Origin: an uncultured Acidimicrobiaceae bacterium
Lineage (GTDB): Bacteria > Actinomycetota > Acidimicrobiia > Spongiisociales > UBA5794
Length of the DNA stretch: 64,000 bases
Assembly: GCA_947258375.1 (NCBI GenBank)
Contig: CAMYIJ010000003.1
Span: 51,663-115,662, forward strand
Direction of reading: 5' to 3'
Under the pieces are notes generated by a model. The model did no database searches, was not told the origin of the DNA, and was given only the letters and a program-made list of their open reading frames with translations. A program made the position numbers and the translations under genes. Within the stretch, counting starts at the first letter, position 1. Each line of letters starts with the position of its first letter. Shown here piece by piece: positions 7,409 through 16,474 of this stretch.

Positions 7409-8347
7409 ATGGCGGCCCGACCCGGGGCTCTTGCCGGAATCGGCAACACCCCACTCGTCCGCCTCTCGAGCTTTCCCGGACCTGATGCCGGCGAGGTATG
7501 GGTGAAGCTCGAGGCGTCCAACCCGACCGGCTCGTACAAGGACCGCATGGCACTCGCCATGATCGAGGCCGCAGAAGAGCGTGGCGATCTCGCACCGGGC
7601 CAGACGGTGGTCGAGTACACCGGAGGATCGACCGGCAGCTCACTGGCTTTCGTGTGTGCCATCAAGGGATATCCGATGCGTATCGTCAGCTCGAACGCAT
7701 TCGCCGAGGAGAAGCTGCTGACCATGAGGGCGTTCGGGGCCGACCTCGAGTTGATTCACAGCGACCACGGCATCCACCCCGAGTTGATTCCGCAGATGAT
7801 CACCCGCGCCGCAGAGATCGTCGAGGAGACCGGCGGCTACGCGACCGACCAGTTCAACAACTTCGACACCTTGAACGGCTACCAGGGAATCGGTACCGAG
7901 ATTCTCGACCAGCTGCCCGGCGAGATCCATGGGGCATGTTTGTACGTTGGAGTCGGTGGCGCCTTCGTCGGGACCACGACGCCGCTCAGGGAGGCGTGGC
8001 CGAGCATGATCCGAACCATCGTCGAACCGGCGGAATCTGCCGTTATTGCCGGTCGACCTGCCGGCACCCACCGGATCGAAGGCGGTGGCGTCGGTTTTGT
8101 CCCGAAGATGATCACCCCGGACGTCTACGATCGCCTCGACTCCGTGAGCACCGAAGATGCCTTCGCGACGGCTCGTCGTGTGGCCATGACCGAAGGAGTT
8201 TGGACCGGTCCTAGCGGCGGCGCCAACATCCTCGCCGCGACGAGACTGGCCCGGGAGCTGGGACCCGGGCACCGGGTCGTGACGGTGCAGCCCGACTCGG
8301 GATTGAAGTATCTCGGGGGTGACGTATATCGACCGGGGCCCGGGTAG
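7409..8347 (+). CDS. PLP-dependent cysteine synthase family protein
   Basis: This 312-residue fold-type II PLP enzyme has IGNTPLVRL at the N-terminus and ASNPTGSYKDRMA holding the Schiff-base lysine. A Ser/Gly-rich binding segment (EYTGGSTGSSLAFVC) follows, then TDQFNNFDTLNGY and TGPSGGANILAA near the C-terminus. It belongs with O-acetylserine sulfhydrylases and cystathionine beta-synthases; the NPTGSYKDR variant of the usual NPGGSVKDR is seen in a less-characterised subgroup, so the exact substrate is uncertain. GGAGG precedes ATG 7409. The next gene begins 25 nt downstream in the same direction. Confidence 0.85.
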   Translation: MAARPGALAGIGNTPLVRLSSFPGPDAGEVWVKLEASNPTGSYKDRMALAMIEAAEERGDLAPGQTVVEYTGGSTGSSLAFVCAIKGYPMRIVSSNAFAEEKLLTMRAFGADLELIHSDHGIHPELIPQMITRAAEIVEETGGYATDQFNNFDTLNGYQGIGTEILDQLPGEIHGACLYVGVGGAFVGTTTPLREAWPSMIRTIVEPAESAVIAGRPAGTHRIEGGGVGFVPKMITPDVYDRLDSVSTEDAFATARRVAMTEGVWTGPSGGANILAATRLARELGPGHRVVTVQPDSGLKYLGGDVYRPGPG

Positions 8348-8372
8348 ATACGATGCGGCCCGAAAGGACAAG

Positions 8373-8801
8373 ATGGCCAAGCGATACAAGGTGACCGGTC
8401 AGGTGCGGAGGGTCAACCGGATTGTTGGCTGGTTAACACGGCTGGGCCTGGCGGACGGCACCTACACGCTGACAACGACCGGAAGGAAGTCCGGCCAGGC
8501 CCGCTCGACACCCGTGACGCTGGCCACGTTGGGCGACCAGCGCTACCTGGTGGCACCGTACGGCGCGGTTGGCTGGGTCCACAACCTACGGGCCGATGCA
8601 GCTGCCAACCTCAAGCGCCGCGGTTCTGATGAAACGATCCTCGTGACCGAGGTCGGAGCGGACGAAGCCGGGCCCGTCCTCAAGAAGTACATGAAGGACA
8701 TCAAGATCGTCCGCCCCTATTTCGACGCCATGCCGGACGACGACGTCGCCACCTTTGTCGCCGAAGCGGCCCGCCACCCTGTCTTTCGCCTCGTGGAATA
8801 G
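8373..8801 (+). CDS. Deazaflavin (F420)-type nitroreductase family protein
   Basis: The 142-residue protein matches the split-beta-barrel family of F420-dependent oxidoreductases (Ddn-like). It has the YTLTTTGRKSGQARSTPVTL block, then RYLVAPYGAVGWVHNLRADAAA and a C-terminal HPVFRLVE. These proteins bind reduced cofactor F420 and reduce quinones or other electrophiles. The start at ATG 8373 is picked because AAAGGA lies 4 nt upstream and the family N-terminus begins there. It implies that the host makes or uses F420, consistent with an actinobacterium. Confidence 0.9.
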   Translation: MAKRYKVTGQVRRVNRIVGWLTRLGLADGTYTLTTTGRKSGQARSTPVTLATLGDQRYLVAPYGAVGWVHNLRADAAANLKRRGSDETILVTEVGADEAGPVLKKYMKDIKIVRPYFDAMPDDDVATFVAEAARHPVFRLVE

Positions 8802-8815
8802 AGTTCGAGGCGATC

Positions 8816-9952
8816 ATGGCTACAACGCCGGTCGCCGACCTCACGATGAAGAGCCCGCGCAACCTGGCTCTCGATCATCTGCGGGGCCTCATCGTTGTCC
8901 TTATGGCTCTCGATCACGCCAACTACTTCGTGGCCCAACGGCACTCGACCGGGGAACACTGGGGCGGCGCCTTTCCCGAATACAGTGACGCAGCCAGTTT
9001 CCTGACACGGCTCGTGACCCATCCCGCCGCGCCCGGGTTTGTGTTTCTGATGGGAGCGGGCATGGCTCTCTTCGCCGCCTCACGCCGCGCCCGCGGGTGG
9101 TCCGAGCGAGCCATCGTCACCCACTTTCTGATTCGGGGGCTGGTGCTGATCGGGTTACAGCTCACGGTGATCAACCTTGCCTGGAAAACCAGTCCCCAGA
9201 CGTTCCCCGCCGTCTACCAGGGAGTGCTCATCGCCCTCGGCGGCGGAATGATCCTGGGGAGTCTGCTCCTCCGGCTCCGGCCCGGCCGGCTCGCGGCAAT
9301 CGCGATTCTCCTGTTCGTCGGCATCGAACTGACCCACCCTGATCCGTCGTTGTGGGGGACCAACTTCGGCGAGCCACTCGGACTGATCTTCGCCTACAGC
9401 GGCGGTAGCGACTTCTACTGGTCCAACTACCCCATTCTGCCCTGGCTGGAGCTTGTGGTCCTCGGCCTGGCCTTCGGGAGATGGTTCGTCGCAGACCCTG
9501 ATGGGGCGTTCAAGAGGTCCCTCAGCCTCGGCATCGCTTTGCTTGTCGGATACGCAGTGCTGCGGGTTCCGGACGGCTTTGGAAACATCCGCCCCCGAGC
9601 GGGCGACGACTGGATCGGCTACCTCAACGTCGTCAAGTACCCGCCGGCCATGACATTCACTCTGCTCACGATGGGTGTGAACCTGATCCTCCTGGGGCTG
9701 TTCGCTCGCGTCCGCGGCCGCGGGACCAGGCTGCTCGAGCCACTGGCCGTTCTCGGGCGGGTCCCGCTGTTCTTCTACATCACCCACCTCTACCTCTACA
9801 GCGGAATGGGTTCCTGGCTGGCACCGGATGGAACCAGTATCGGCGCCATGTACCTCTACTGGCTGGGCGGGCTGCTGGCTCTATATCCCCTCTGTCTTTG
9901 GTACGGCAAGTTCAAGACCCGCCATCGCGATTCGCTGCTGCGTTTCGTCTGA
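8816..9952 (+). CDS. Multi-pass DUF1624/HGSNAT-like acyltransferase-type membrane protein
   Basis: The 378-residue protein has about ten hydrophobic segments and opens with NLALDHLRGLIVVLMALDHANYF, the Asp-Arg-Gly and downstream His signature of DUF1624/YeiB/heparan-alpha-glucosaminide acetyltransferase-like proteins. A second feature is FVFLMGAGMALFAASRR. Family members are thought to acylate extracytoplasmic sugars or envelope molecules using acyl donors from the cytoplasm. The gene begins 14 nt after the F420-type gene. Substrate unknown. Confidence 0.82.
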   Translation: MATTPVADLTMKSPRNLALDHLRGLIVVLMALDHANYFVAQRHSTGEHWGGAFPEYSDAASFLTRLVTHPAAPGFVFLMGAGMALFAASRRARGWSERAIVTHFLIRGLVLIGLQLTVINLAWKTSPQTFPAVYQGVLIALGGGMILGSLLLRLRPGRLAAIAILLFVGIELTHPDPSLWGTNFGEPLGLIFAYSGGSDFYWSNYPILPWLELVVLGLAFGRWFVADPDGAFKRSLSLGIALLVGYAVLRVPDGFGNIRPRAGDDWIGYLNVVKYPPAMTFTLLTMGVNLILLGLFARVRGRGTRLLEPLAVLGRVPLFFYITHLYLYSGMGSWLAPDGTSIGAMYLYWLGGLLALYPLCLWYGKFKTRHRDSLLRFV

Positions 9953-10022
9953 GGTCTGGGTTCCGAGGCTCTCGCGGCTGCCGCTCAGCGCCGGACCGTC
10001 GGCTCTGTGTACGATCCGGGGT

Positions 10023-10685
10023 ATGGGTGCTCGGCTGATCCCCTGGCTGACGGTTCTCGCGCTGTTCGCTGCCGCCTGTTCCGGAGACGAGGCGACCGAC
10101 CCCCCGTCATCCTCCGCCACTTCGTCTTCGACCACATCCACCACGGCGACCACCAGCACGACGTCAACTTCGTCGACAACCACCACAACGACTCGAACGC
10201 CGGGCGTGACGCTTGCTCCCTCGACGATCTTCGTGACGACGGGCGGGATGGGTGCCATCAGGGTCGGCATGGGGGTCGAGGAGGCCTCGGAGGAAGCCGG
10301 CTTCACGCTCGAGGGTGAGCCGAATCCCGACGTCTCGGACACTTGCTACCACGTGTCGGCACCGGCCGATCAGCCGGACTACGCCGGTGTCTCGTTCATG
10401 GTCCTCGATGACGTGATCGTTCGAGTCGAGGTTCGCGGAGACAGCAAGGCTACGACCCGGTCGGGCGCGGGCATCGGAACCTCCGAGGACCAGTTGCAGG
10501 CGATGTTCCCCGACCAGCTCCAACCGACAGAGGGTCTTGCCGGCGGCGGCACCGCATTCGAGTTCGTTCCGGAGGATGAGGCGGACCTCGACTACCGCGC
10601 CATCTTCGTCCTCGACGATGGCGCGGTCTCGCAGTACTGGGCCGGCATCCTCCCCGGCGTCGCTTTCACCGAGGGGTGCCTCTAG
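10023..10685 (+). CDS. Predicted lipoprotein of unknown function
   Basis: The 220-residue product has a lipoprotein signal peptide (MGARLIPWLTVLALFAAAC, Cys19), a Ser/Thr-rich linker at about residues 30-60, and a globular domain. That domain reads IRVGMGVEEASEEAGF, then a Cys in SDTCYHVS, a beta-rich core with SFMVLDDVIVRVEVR, and a second Cys three residues from the end. Two conserved-looking Cys could form a disulphide. The start at ATG 10023 gives the signal peptide; TACGAT lies 7 nt upstream and might be a -10 for a leaderless message. I do not recognise the family. Confidence 0.75.
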   Translation: MGARLIPWLTVLALFAAACSGDEATDPPSSSATSSSTTSTTATTSTTSTSSTTTTTTRTPGVTLAPSTIFVTTGGMGAIRVGMGVEEASEEAGFTLEGEPNPDVSDTCYHVSAPADQPDYAGVSFMVLDDVIVRVEVRGDSKATTRSGAGIGTSEDQLQAMFPDQLQPTEGLAGGGTAFEFVPEDEADLDYRAIFVLDDGAVSQYWAGILPGVAFTEGCL

Positions 10686-10818
10686 CCAACACGCTCAATC
10701 ACCTAGGGAATAGTGGCCCTAGCGGGGCCGGGCGGCGGGTCACACCATGTAGGTGACGACACGGTTTCAGGTGGCCACGGGGCGTCGAGCCGCCTGCAAG
10801 AAAGGCTGTGCAATCAAG

Positions 10819-11934
10819 GTGTCCCGGCCGATAGCGTTCGTGATAGCCGCCTGTGCTCTCCTCGTATCTTCATGCGGAAGCGGCGAAACCACCGACACTG
10901 CGGCGACGACCTCGACGCCATCCGGCACGACGCACACGACTCTGCCGCCGAGCTCCACTGAGCCGGCGCCGAGCCCAGTCGCACCCGGGGAGACGATCAC
11001 GGAGGAGATTCGGTTTCAGGTTGACGGCTTCGAACTCGTCGGCGACCTCGTCTTGCCCGGCACGCCCCCGCCTCACCCGGCGGTGATCGTCGTCAGCGGG
11101 TCGGGTCCGCAAGCCAGGGACAGCACACCGGGTTATTCAGCCGTTGAGCGCACGTTTGGCGCGCCCGGATTTGCGATCTTCTCCTGGGACAAGCCCGGGA
11201 GCGGGGCGTCAACCGGGGTATTCGAAGAAGAGCACACGCTGACCGCCCGGGCCGCCATCCTCCTGGAAGGAATCGAGGTCCTCGGTGAGCGTCCGGACAT
11301 CGACGCTTCTCGTATTGGGCTCTGGGGCCTCAGCCAGGCCGGCTGGGTCATGCCGCTGGCCCTCGAGCGCAATCCCGACATCGCCTTCATGGTGGTCGTG
11401 AGCGGTGGCGGCGAGGACTCGATCGACCAGATGGCATTCCAGATCTCCGAGCAACTTGCCTGCGATGGGCTCTCAGCAGCCGACGCGGAGCTGGTGGAAA
11501 TCTACGGGGCCCAGGCTGCCAAGGGAACGACCTACGGGCTCTACACGGAAGCCATGGAAATCCTTCTGGGGATCCCAGGGACCGATAAGTTCGTCGGCAC
11601 CTCGGCCGCGACTGAGGATGAATGGCAGCCGTGGCCACCCGACATCGATGCATACCTCAATCCGATTGACGTGATCGAGCACACGACCATCCCCGTATTG
11701 GCGGTCTTCGGGGAGATGGACAAGAACATCGATCCGGTCCAAGGGGCCGCCGCCTACGAAGCGGCGCTCCAGGCGGCCGGCAATCAGAACTACCTTGTCG
11801 AGACCATCCCCGGCGTCGGCCACACGATGCAGCGGCAGGCAACGGGCTGTCCGGGCGACCCCGGCGGCGCTTTCTCGCAACGCTTCGTCGAACTCATGGA
11901 AGAGTGGGCCGAGATGCTCGCCGCAACGCTTTGA
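10819..11934 (+). CDS. Lipoprotein alpha/beta hydrolase
   Basis: The product is about 371 residues from GTG 10819, which gives a lipoprotein signal peptide with Cys19 (SRPIAFVIAACALLVSSC). A Thr/Pro linker follows, then an alpha/beta-hydrolase domain: VIVVSGSGPQARD near the oxyanion region, nucleophile Ser in LWGLSQAGW, acid in FGEMDKNID, and His in PGVGHTM. It is likely an envelope esterase or peptidase of the dienelactone-hydrolase/prolyl-oligopeptidase-like type. An upstream in-frame GTG at 10753 would add 22 residues before the signal and has no ribosome site. Substrate unknown. Confidence 0.82.
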   Translation: MSRPIAFVIAACALLVSSCGSGETTDTAATTSTPSGTTHTTLPPSSTEPAPSPVAPGETITEEIRFQVDGFELVGDLVLPGTPPPHPAVIVVSGSGPQARDSTPGYSAVERTFGAPGFAIFSWDKPGSGASTGVFEEEHTLTARAAILLEGIEVLGERPDIDASRIGLWGLSQAGWVMPLALERNPDIAFMVVVSGGGEDSIDQMAFQISEQLACDGLSAADAELVEIYGAQAAKGTTYGLYTEAMEILLGIPGTDKFVGTSAATEDEWQPWPPDIDAYLNPIDVIEHTTIPVLAVFGEMDKNIDPVQGAAAYEAALQAAGNQNYLVETIPGVGHTMQRQATGCPGDPGGAFSQRFVELMEEWAEMLAATL

Positions 11935-12044
11935 GCGACGGCCACCGGCCGTGATGAGACTGTCGTCAGGATCCGCGCTTCTTCTCGGCACGAAACCGGG
12001 TCGTCCGGTGTCTTAATGGCAGAAGGCGAGAAAGGGACAGTGCA

Positions 12045-12539
12045 GTGACTGGGCCCCGGGTGGCACAACCCGATGATGAGTCCCGGCTCTTTGACGAGCT
12101 CTATCCCTCTCTCCGTCGCTTTGCCGCCGTAGTCGGGCCAATTGAGATTGACCCCGACGATCTTGTGCAAGAGGCGGTTGCTCGAGTGCTCCGACGGCAG
12201 CGGCTGACCGACCTCAAGGAACCGGGCGCGTATCTACGGAGAACGATCTTGAACCTGGCATCGAACCAGCGGCGGCGTTTCGCTGTGCAACGACGGGCAC
12301 TGGGTCGGCTGGCATCCCAGTCCGGGCCGACTTCCGACTCATACCCGTCAGACCTGGCCGATTTGGCGCGGCTGCCCACCCAGGAACGAGCGGTGCTCTA
12401 CCTGTCGGAAATCGAGGGCTTTCGCTATGCCGAGGTCGGTCGGATGTTGGGGTGTAGCGAAGCCGCCGCCCGCAAGCGGGCTCTCCGAGGCCGACGTCGT
12501 CTCTTTGTTGAGCTGAGCGGGGAGGTCGCCGGTGGCTGA
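12045..12539 (+). CDS. ECF-family RNA polymerase sigma factor
   Basis: The 164-residue protein has sigma region 2 (ELYPSLRRFAAVV, DPDDLVQEAVARVLRR, YLRRTILNLASNQRRR) and region 4 (LPTQERAVLYLSEIEGFRYAEVGRMLGCSEAAARKRALRGRRRL). It is short, has no C-terminal extension, and starts at GTG with AAAGGG upstream. Its last codons overlap the next gene by 8 nt (GTGGCTGA), so the two are translationally coupled, the usual arrangement for an ECF factor and its anti-sigma partner. Confidence 0.93.
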   Translation: MTGPRVAQPDDESRLFDELYPSLRRFAAVVGPIEIDPDDLVQEAVARVLRRQRLTDLKEPGAYLRRTILNLASNQRRRFAVQRRALGRLASQSGPTSDSYPSDLADLARLPTQERAVLYLSEIEGFRYAEVGRMLGCSEAAARKRALRGRRRLFVELSGEVAGG

Positions 12540-14685
12540 GGAACTGACGCGGGCTTTGACGGACCTCGCCGAGCGCGGCGATCCGCGTGGCGCCGATACG
12601 GTCCTGGCGGCTGCTCGCCGTGACGCCTCACCAGGCAAGGCAACCCGGCTGGTGACAAGGCGCAAAGGTCTGGCGGTGGCGTCCGGAGTGGCGGCCTTGC
12701 TGCTGGTGTCCGTTGGAGTGGCTCTGTGGTCGTTGCGGCCCTTCTCCGGCCCAGAACCGTTTGCGCCCGTCACTCCGCCGCCAGTCACGACCGTTGATCT
12801 GACGCCTGCGGCGTCAAACACCATGAATGAGGTCTGGGATGTGGCCGCTGCCGCCGACGGCTCGCTGTGGGCGGCAACGGCGGGGGGAGTCGTCCACTGG
12901 GACATCGCGAAGGAGACCCCAGAGGTATACACAACTGCTGACGGCCTTCCAACGAATGGCGTACAACGAATCGCTATCGCTCCGGACGGAATCGTATGGG
13001 CCTCCAGCTCGGGATGGATGGCCCGTTTCGATGGAACCTGGGAGACCTTCGCGGCTCCACCCGGTGTTGATGGCCCGGCAATGGTGATCGACCCGGATGG
13101 AGTTGTGTGGACTGTCGGAGGCGAGAATGAGATTTACCGTTTCGACGGATCCGAGTGGCAGGTTGCCGCGGTTCCCAATCTCCGTGGAGTCGGAGCATGG
13201 TCGGCCTCCCTGGCCGCGGCTCCGGATGGGACTCTGTGGGCGGCCACCAACATGAGCAAGGGGCTGCTGTCGTTTGATGGTGAGGAGTGGATCAATCATC
13301 GTGGGAATCTGCCCGACGGGTTCGCCTTCAACGTGGCGGTGGCTCTCGACGGGGCAGTCTGGGCCGGCTCCGAGAGCGACGGCGGCGCCGCCGGGGCAGG
13401 CGTGGCCAGGCTCGACGGCAGCGACTGGACGGTGTTCACCACATCCGACGGGCTGCTGAACGACGCCGCCTGGGTCACTGTCGGCCCGGACGGCACGGTG
13501 TGGGCGGTTCACGCCGCGGGTGGCGTGTCCCGATTCGACGGCGCCTCCTGGACCGGGTTCCCGGACGTGTCCGGTTCAGAATTCGGAGCGGCCGTTGACG
13601 CCCGGGGGACGCTGTGGATGCCGGCGCCGATCTCTTCGGAGCCCGGCTCGCCGGGAATCATCGGTTTCGATGGCGCCGAGACGACCCGCCTTCTTGTGCC
13701 GGTCGCCGAAGCTGCGGTCACGACGACCACAACCACGGTGGCCCCGGTCACTGGGTGGGACCCGATTCTGGCTACGACGCGGGCCAAGCCAACTCCCCCG
13801 GCCGCGACCTGCCCTCCGGGAACGGACCCAACCCGACCCGGAGTCACCGGCCAGCGGCGACCCCAGCCTGGCTATGTCCGTAACGACGCGGCCGCGTTCG
13901 ACTCTACGCGGGGCCGCGTCATCTACGGCGATGCTCTGGGCGACACCTGGGCGTTCGACGTGTGCTCCAACACGTGGACCGACCTGGAAGCCTCCGGAGT
14001 CATCAGCGGCGACGCCTGGAGCGGACTCGCCTACGACGTTGACTCGGATCGAATCATCGGCTTCGACGGGTCAATCTCGATCTACGACCCAGGGACCAAC
14101 GCCTGGACACAGGTTCCCAACACCGGGACATGGGTATTCGCCAGCGGCGTCTATGACCCGCTCTCCGGCCTGGTGCTCGTTGAGGAAGAAGGAATGCTCA
14201 AGGCGTTCGACGTCGACAGTGCCAGTTGGACGACGGTCGGCCAGCTTCCCAAGGATCCTGGCCCGCTGCTCGGATACTCGGCGGAGCTCGACCGACTCAT
14301 CTTCATTCGCCAGTTCGGCACCCTGTTGATCGATCCGCGCAGCGGTGCTGCCACTGAGCTCGATATGAAGCCACCGCCCATCGACGGCGGCTTTGCCACA
14401 CTCATCCACGCCGTGGGACCGCATGGTGCCCACTTCTCCAGTCAGAATCGCGACCTGTGCGGGTTCAATCCGGCGATCGCCGACTGGGAATGCTGGCCGA
14501 AAGCCCCGACCAGTCATGAAGGGATACTCGACGCCATGGTGTTCGATCCGATCAACGGACGGTTGCTGACGATAGGAGCGTCGTGGTCAGGTTGGGAACC
14601 GCCCGAGTGGTACACCGACCCGGTCTGGGCGCTCGACGTCGAGACTGGGGTGTGGAGCGAGATTCTGGCGCCCTCCGACCCCTGA
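12532..14685 (+). CDS. One-span membrane protein with two extracellular beta-propellers, ECF partner
   Basis: The 717-residue product has a cytoplasmic N-terminus of about 45 residues (including ALTDLAERGDPRGADTVLAAAR), one span at about 46-68, and a large outer part. Seven repeats of the type PDGxLWA...xRFDGxxW span about residues 100-385 and suggest a seven-bladed propeller. A Thr-rich linker follows, then about six kelch-like repeats at 440-715 (AFDSTRGRVIYGD...TWAFDVCSNTWTDL). No zinc anti-sigma or RskA-like motif is visible, but coupling to the sigma gene and the topology suggest that it senses an outside signal and restrains the sigma factor. That role is inferred. Confidence 0.8.
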   Translation: MAEELTRALTDLAERGDPRGADTVLAAARRDASPGKATRLVTRRKGLAVASGVAALLLVSVGVALWSLRPFSGPEPFAPVTPPPVTTVDLTPAASNTMNEVWDVAAAADGSLWAATAGGVVHWDIAKETPEVYTTADGLPTNGVQRIAIAPDGIVWASSSGWMARFDGTWETFAAPPGVDGPAMVIDPDGVVWTVGGENEIYRFDGSEWQVAAVPNLRGVGAWSASLAAAPDGTLWAATNMSKGLLSFDGEEWINHRGNLPDGFAFNVAVALDGAVWAGSESDGGAAGAGVARLDGSDWTVFTTSDGLLNDAAWVTVGPDGTVWAVHAAGGVSRFDGASWTGFPDVSGSEFGAAVDARGTLWMPAPISSEPGSPGIIGFDGAETTRLLVPVAEAAVTTTTTTVAPVTGWDPILATTRAKPTPPAATCPPGTDPTRPGVTGQRRPQPGYVRNDAAAFDSTRGRVIYGDALGDTWAFDVCSNTWTDLEASGVISGDAWSGLAYDVDSDRIIGFDGSISIYDPGTNAWTQVPNTGTWVFASGVYDPLSGLVLVEEEGMLKAFDVDSASWTTVGQLPKDPGPLLGYSAELDRLIFIRQFGTLLIDPRSGAATELDMKPPPIDGGFATLIHAVGPHGAHFSSQNRDLCGFNPAIADWECWPKAPTSHEGILDAMVFDPINGRLLTIGASWSGWEPPEWYTDPVWALDVETGVWSEILAPSDP

Positions 14686-14742
14686 GTGGACCGGGAATTC
14701 GGTCCAAATGGCAACTCCAAGCTCTAGTGAAAGGTGCTGATG

Positions 14743-15381
14743 ATGAAAGAGGCGTTGGCAGCAACCGTCCTTCTCGGGACCTTGCTTGTCGGTTGCTCCA
14801 CGGCCGACCCGACCGAATCCGCCGAGTACGCGGCTCTCGAGCAGCAACTCGCCGCGGCGGTCGCGGCACCAGCGGCGGCAACGACCACGGATGAATATCT
14901 CGCCCTCGCGCAAAAGCTCGACGCAGTGACGGCGGAGCGGGATGCCCTGGCGACCCAGGCCGCCACCGCGGCCGCAAGGTACGACAAAACGAAAGCAACG
15001 ATCGATGCAGTTACGGAACTGATCGCCGACCCACAGGCGCACGGAACCGAGGCCGAGTTCCTCGACCAGCTGATGGTCTTCTTCGCACCGGACGCGGTGA
15101 TGGACGATGCCGCCTTCGGCGCCGTCCCGATGCGCGAGGCATGGACCAACACCCTCTTCGGCGACGCAGATGCCAAGATCGATACCTGGCACACATGGAT
15201 ATCCGAGGATGGATCCAGCGGGGGTTCCCTCTGGACCTGGTCCGGGACCAACGCGGTCGGAAGGCCCTTCGAGTTGATCGGCATCAGCATCATGTCGTAC
15301 AACGACGAGGGACTCCAGACCTACCAACTAGTGACGTGGCCGTACTCCGACGAGTATGTCATAGCGACGTTCCTGTTCTAG
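14743..15381 (+). CDS. Lipoprotein with SnoaL/NTF2-like domain
   Basis: The 212-residue product has a lipoprotein signal (Cys18 in LLGTLLVGC) and an Ala/Thr/Glu-rich helical stretch at about 25-85 that could form a coiled coil. An NTF2-like cone fold follows, with LDQLMVFFAPDAVMDD, AWTNTLFGDAD, TWHTWISEDG and GRPFELIGISIMSYNDEG. ATG 14743 is chosen because AAAGGT lies 7 nt upstream; ATG 14740 is next to it. It follows the propeller gene by 57 nt on the same strand and may belong to the ECF operon or regulon. Ligand unknown. Confidence 0.72.
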   Translation: MKEALAATVLLGTLLVGCSTADPTESAEYAALEQQLAAAVAAPAAATTTDEYLALAQKLDAVTAERDALATQAATAAARYDKTKATIDAVTELIADPQAHGTEAEFLDQLMVFFAPDAVMDDAAFGAVPMREAWTNTLFGDADAKIDTWHTWISEDGSSGGSLWTWSGTNAVGRPFELIGISIMSYNDEGLQTYQLVTWPYSDEYVIATFLF

Positions 15382-15457
15382 AGCGGCCCGCTCATGCGCC
15401 GCCGCCGCAACTAACTCCAGAGTCAGCGCCGGACGCAGTGCGACCTCTGAAACACCA

Positions 15458-15519
15458 TCGCAAAGTCGCAGCGACCTGAGCGGTGCGGCTTTGCGACAGG
15501 TTGCGCGGCCGGAGGCCGC
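15458..15519. terminator. Hairpins between convergent genes
   Basis: TCGCAAAGTCGCA (15458-15470) pairs with TGCGGCTTTGCGA (15484-15496) in 12 of 13 positions. A second small stem follows, GCGGCC (15505-15510) with GGCCGC (15514-15519). They lie between the ends of the lipoprotein gene and the VOC gene and can serve as a two-way terminator. Confidence 0.6.
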
Positions 15520-15562
15520 ACATCATCCACAACTCGATCAGGTCCTGTTTGATCGAAACCTT

Positions 15563-15997
15563 TCAAACGACGCAGAACTCGTTGCCCTCCGGGTCTGCCA
15601 TGACGGTCCACACCGCGCCCCATTCCGAGCGGGAGCCCACCTCCGTGCCACCGGCCTCCACCAACTCGGCGACCTTGGCCTCGATTCCGGCAAGCCGCTC
15701 GAGTTTGGGGAGATGCCGGTCGACGCCGCAGGGCACGTCGATGTGGACCCGGTTCTTCGCCGTCTTGGGCTCCGGCACCTTCTGGAACAGGATCCGGTTG
15801 CCTGCCTTCCCTTTGGGGACGAGCGCGGCCATCTTGTCGCGATCCTCCTCGGGAATGCCCATCTTGTCGGCAAACTCTTCCCAAGAGTCGTACTCCGGCG
15901 GGGGCAGCTCGAGTTCGTAGTGGAGCGCGATGGCCCAGAATTCGGCCAAGCGCTGCGGATCCTCGGCGTCGAAAACAACCTGGAACTGCTCGTGCAT
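15563..15997 (-). CDS. VOC (glyoxalase-like) family protein
   Basis: The 144-residue protein has the VOC layout: FQVVFDAEDPQRLAEFWAIAL at the N-terminus, NRVHIDVPC in the middle, and the terminal VMADPEGNEFCVV. One or two paired beta-alpha-beta-beta-beta units bind a metal in most relatives; the His in RVHIDV and Glu in GNEFCVV are likely ligands. The family includes dioxygenases, isomerases and resistance proteins, so no substrate is assigned. GAGGGGA precedes ATG 15997. It stands alone and is convergent with the lipoprotein gene. Confidence 0.85.
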   Translation of the reverse strand: MHEQFQVVFDAEDPQRLAEFWAIALHYELELPPPEYDSWEEFADKMGIPEEDRDKMAALVPKGKAGNRILFQKVPEPKTAKNRVHIDVPCGVDRHLPKLERLAGIEAKVAELVEAGGTEVGSRSEWGAVWTVMADPEGNEFCVV

Positions 15998-16039
15998 CTC
16001 TACGTCCCCTCAACGTCGCTAGCTCAATTGTCGCACGAA

Positions 16040-16464
16040 GTCTCCTCCCCCGGCGAGCGCAGCGGGTGCTGGGGGAGGTGCCGAGCGCCAGCAAGGCGGA
16101 AGGGGCAGCCGAATCACGACAGACAGCTTGCGCGCCAGACGCAGGTCCCGCTCCTCCGCTACCCCCCTCCCCCTCCTTCGTCGGGGACTCCCCCCAACTG
16201 TTTCCCGACTTCGACACTCCCGACTCCGTCGTCAAACGGGGGGAGAGCCAGGACTGTCTCCTCCCCTCGCGAGCGCAGCGAGTGCAGGGGAGGAGACGAG
16301 CGCCAGCAAGGCGGAAGGGGCAGCCGAATCACGACAGACAGCTTCATGCGCGCACACCGCACTGGACGCCGGTCTCGCGCCTTCGCGGCCCCCCTCGGCT
16401 CCTCGTCCCTCGTCGCCACTCCCCCCAAACGTTTCCCGACTCCGTCGTCAAACGGGGGGAGAGA
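16040..16464. repeat. Two tandem copies of a ~216-bp repeat with hairpin ends
   Basis: Copy 1 starts at 16040 and copy 2 at 16256. A 47-base core is identical at 16083-16129 and 16298-16344; the distal parts (16190-16247 and 16421-16464) match apart from a 15-base gap. In copy 2 GTCTCCTCCCC (16256-16266) forms a perfect stem with GGGGAGGAGAC (16287-16297), and CTCCCCCC pairs with GGGGGGAG at the other end. The 477-nt gap 15998-16474 holds no supported gene. This looks like a non-coding, possibly mobile repeat family. Confidence 0.85.
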
Positions 16465-16474
16465 CATCCTCCCC

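Noticed and set aside
16040..16464. CRISPR array
   Set aside because: Only two long copies of about 216 bp, no short regularly spaced repeats and no cas genes.
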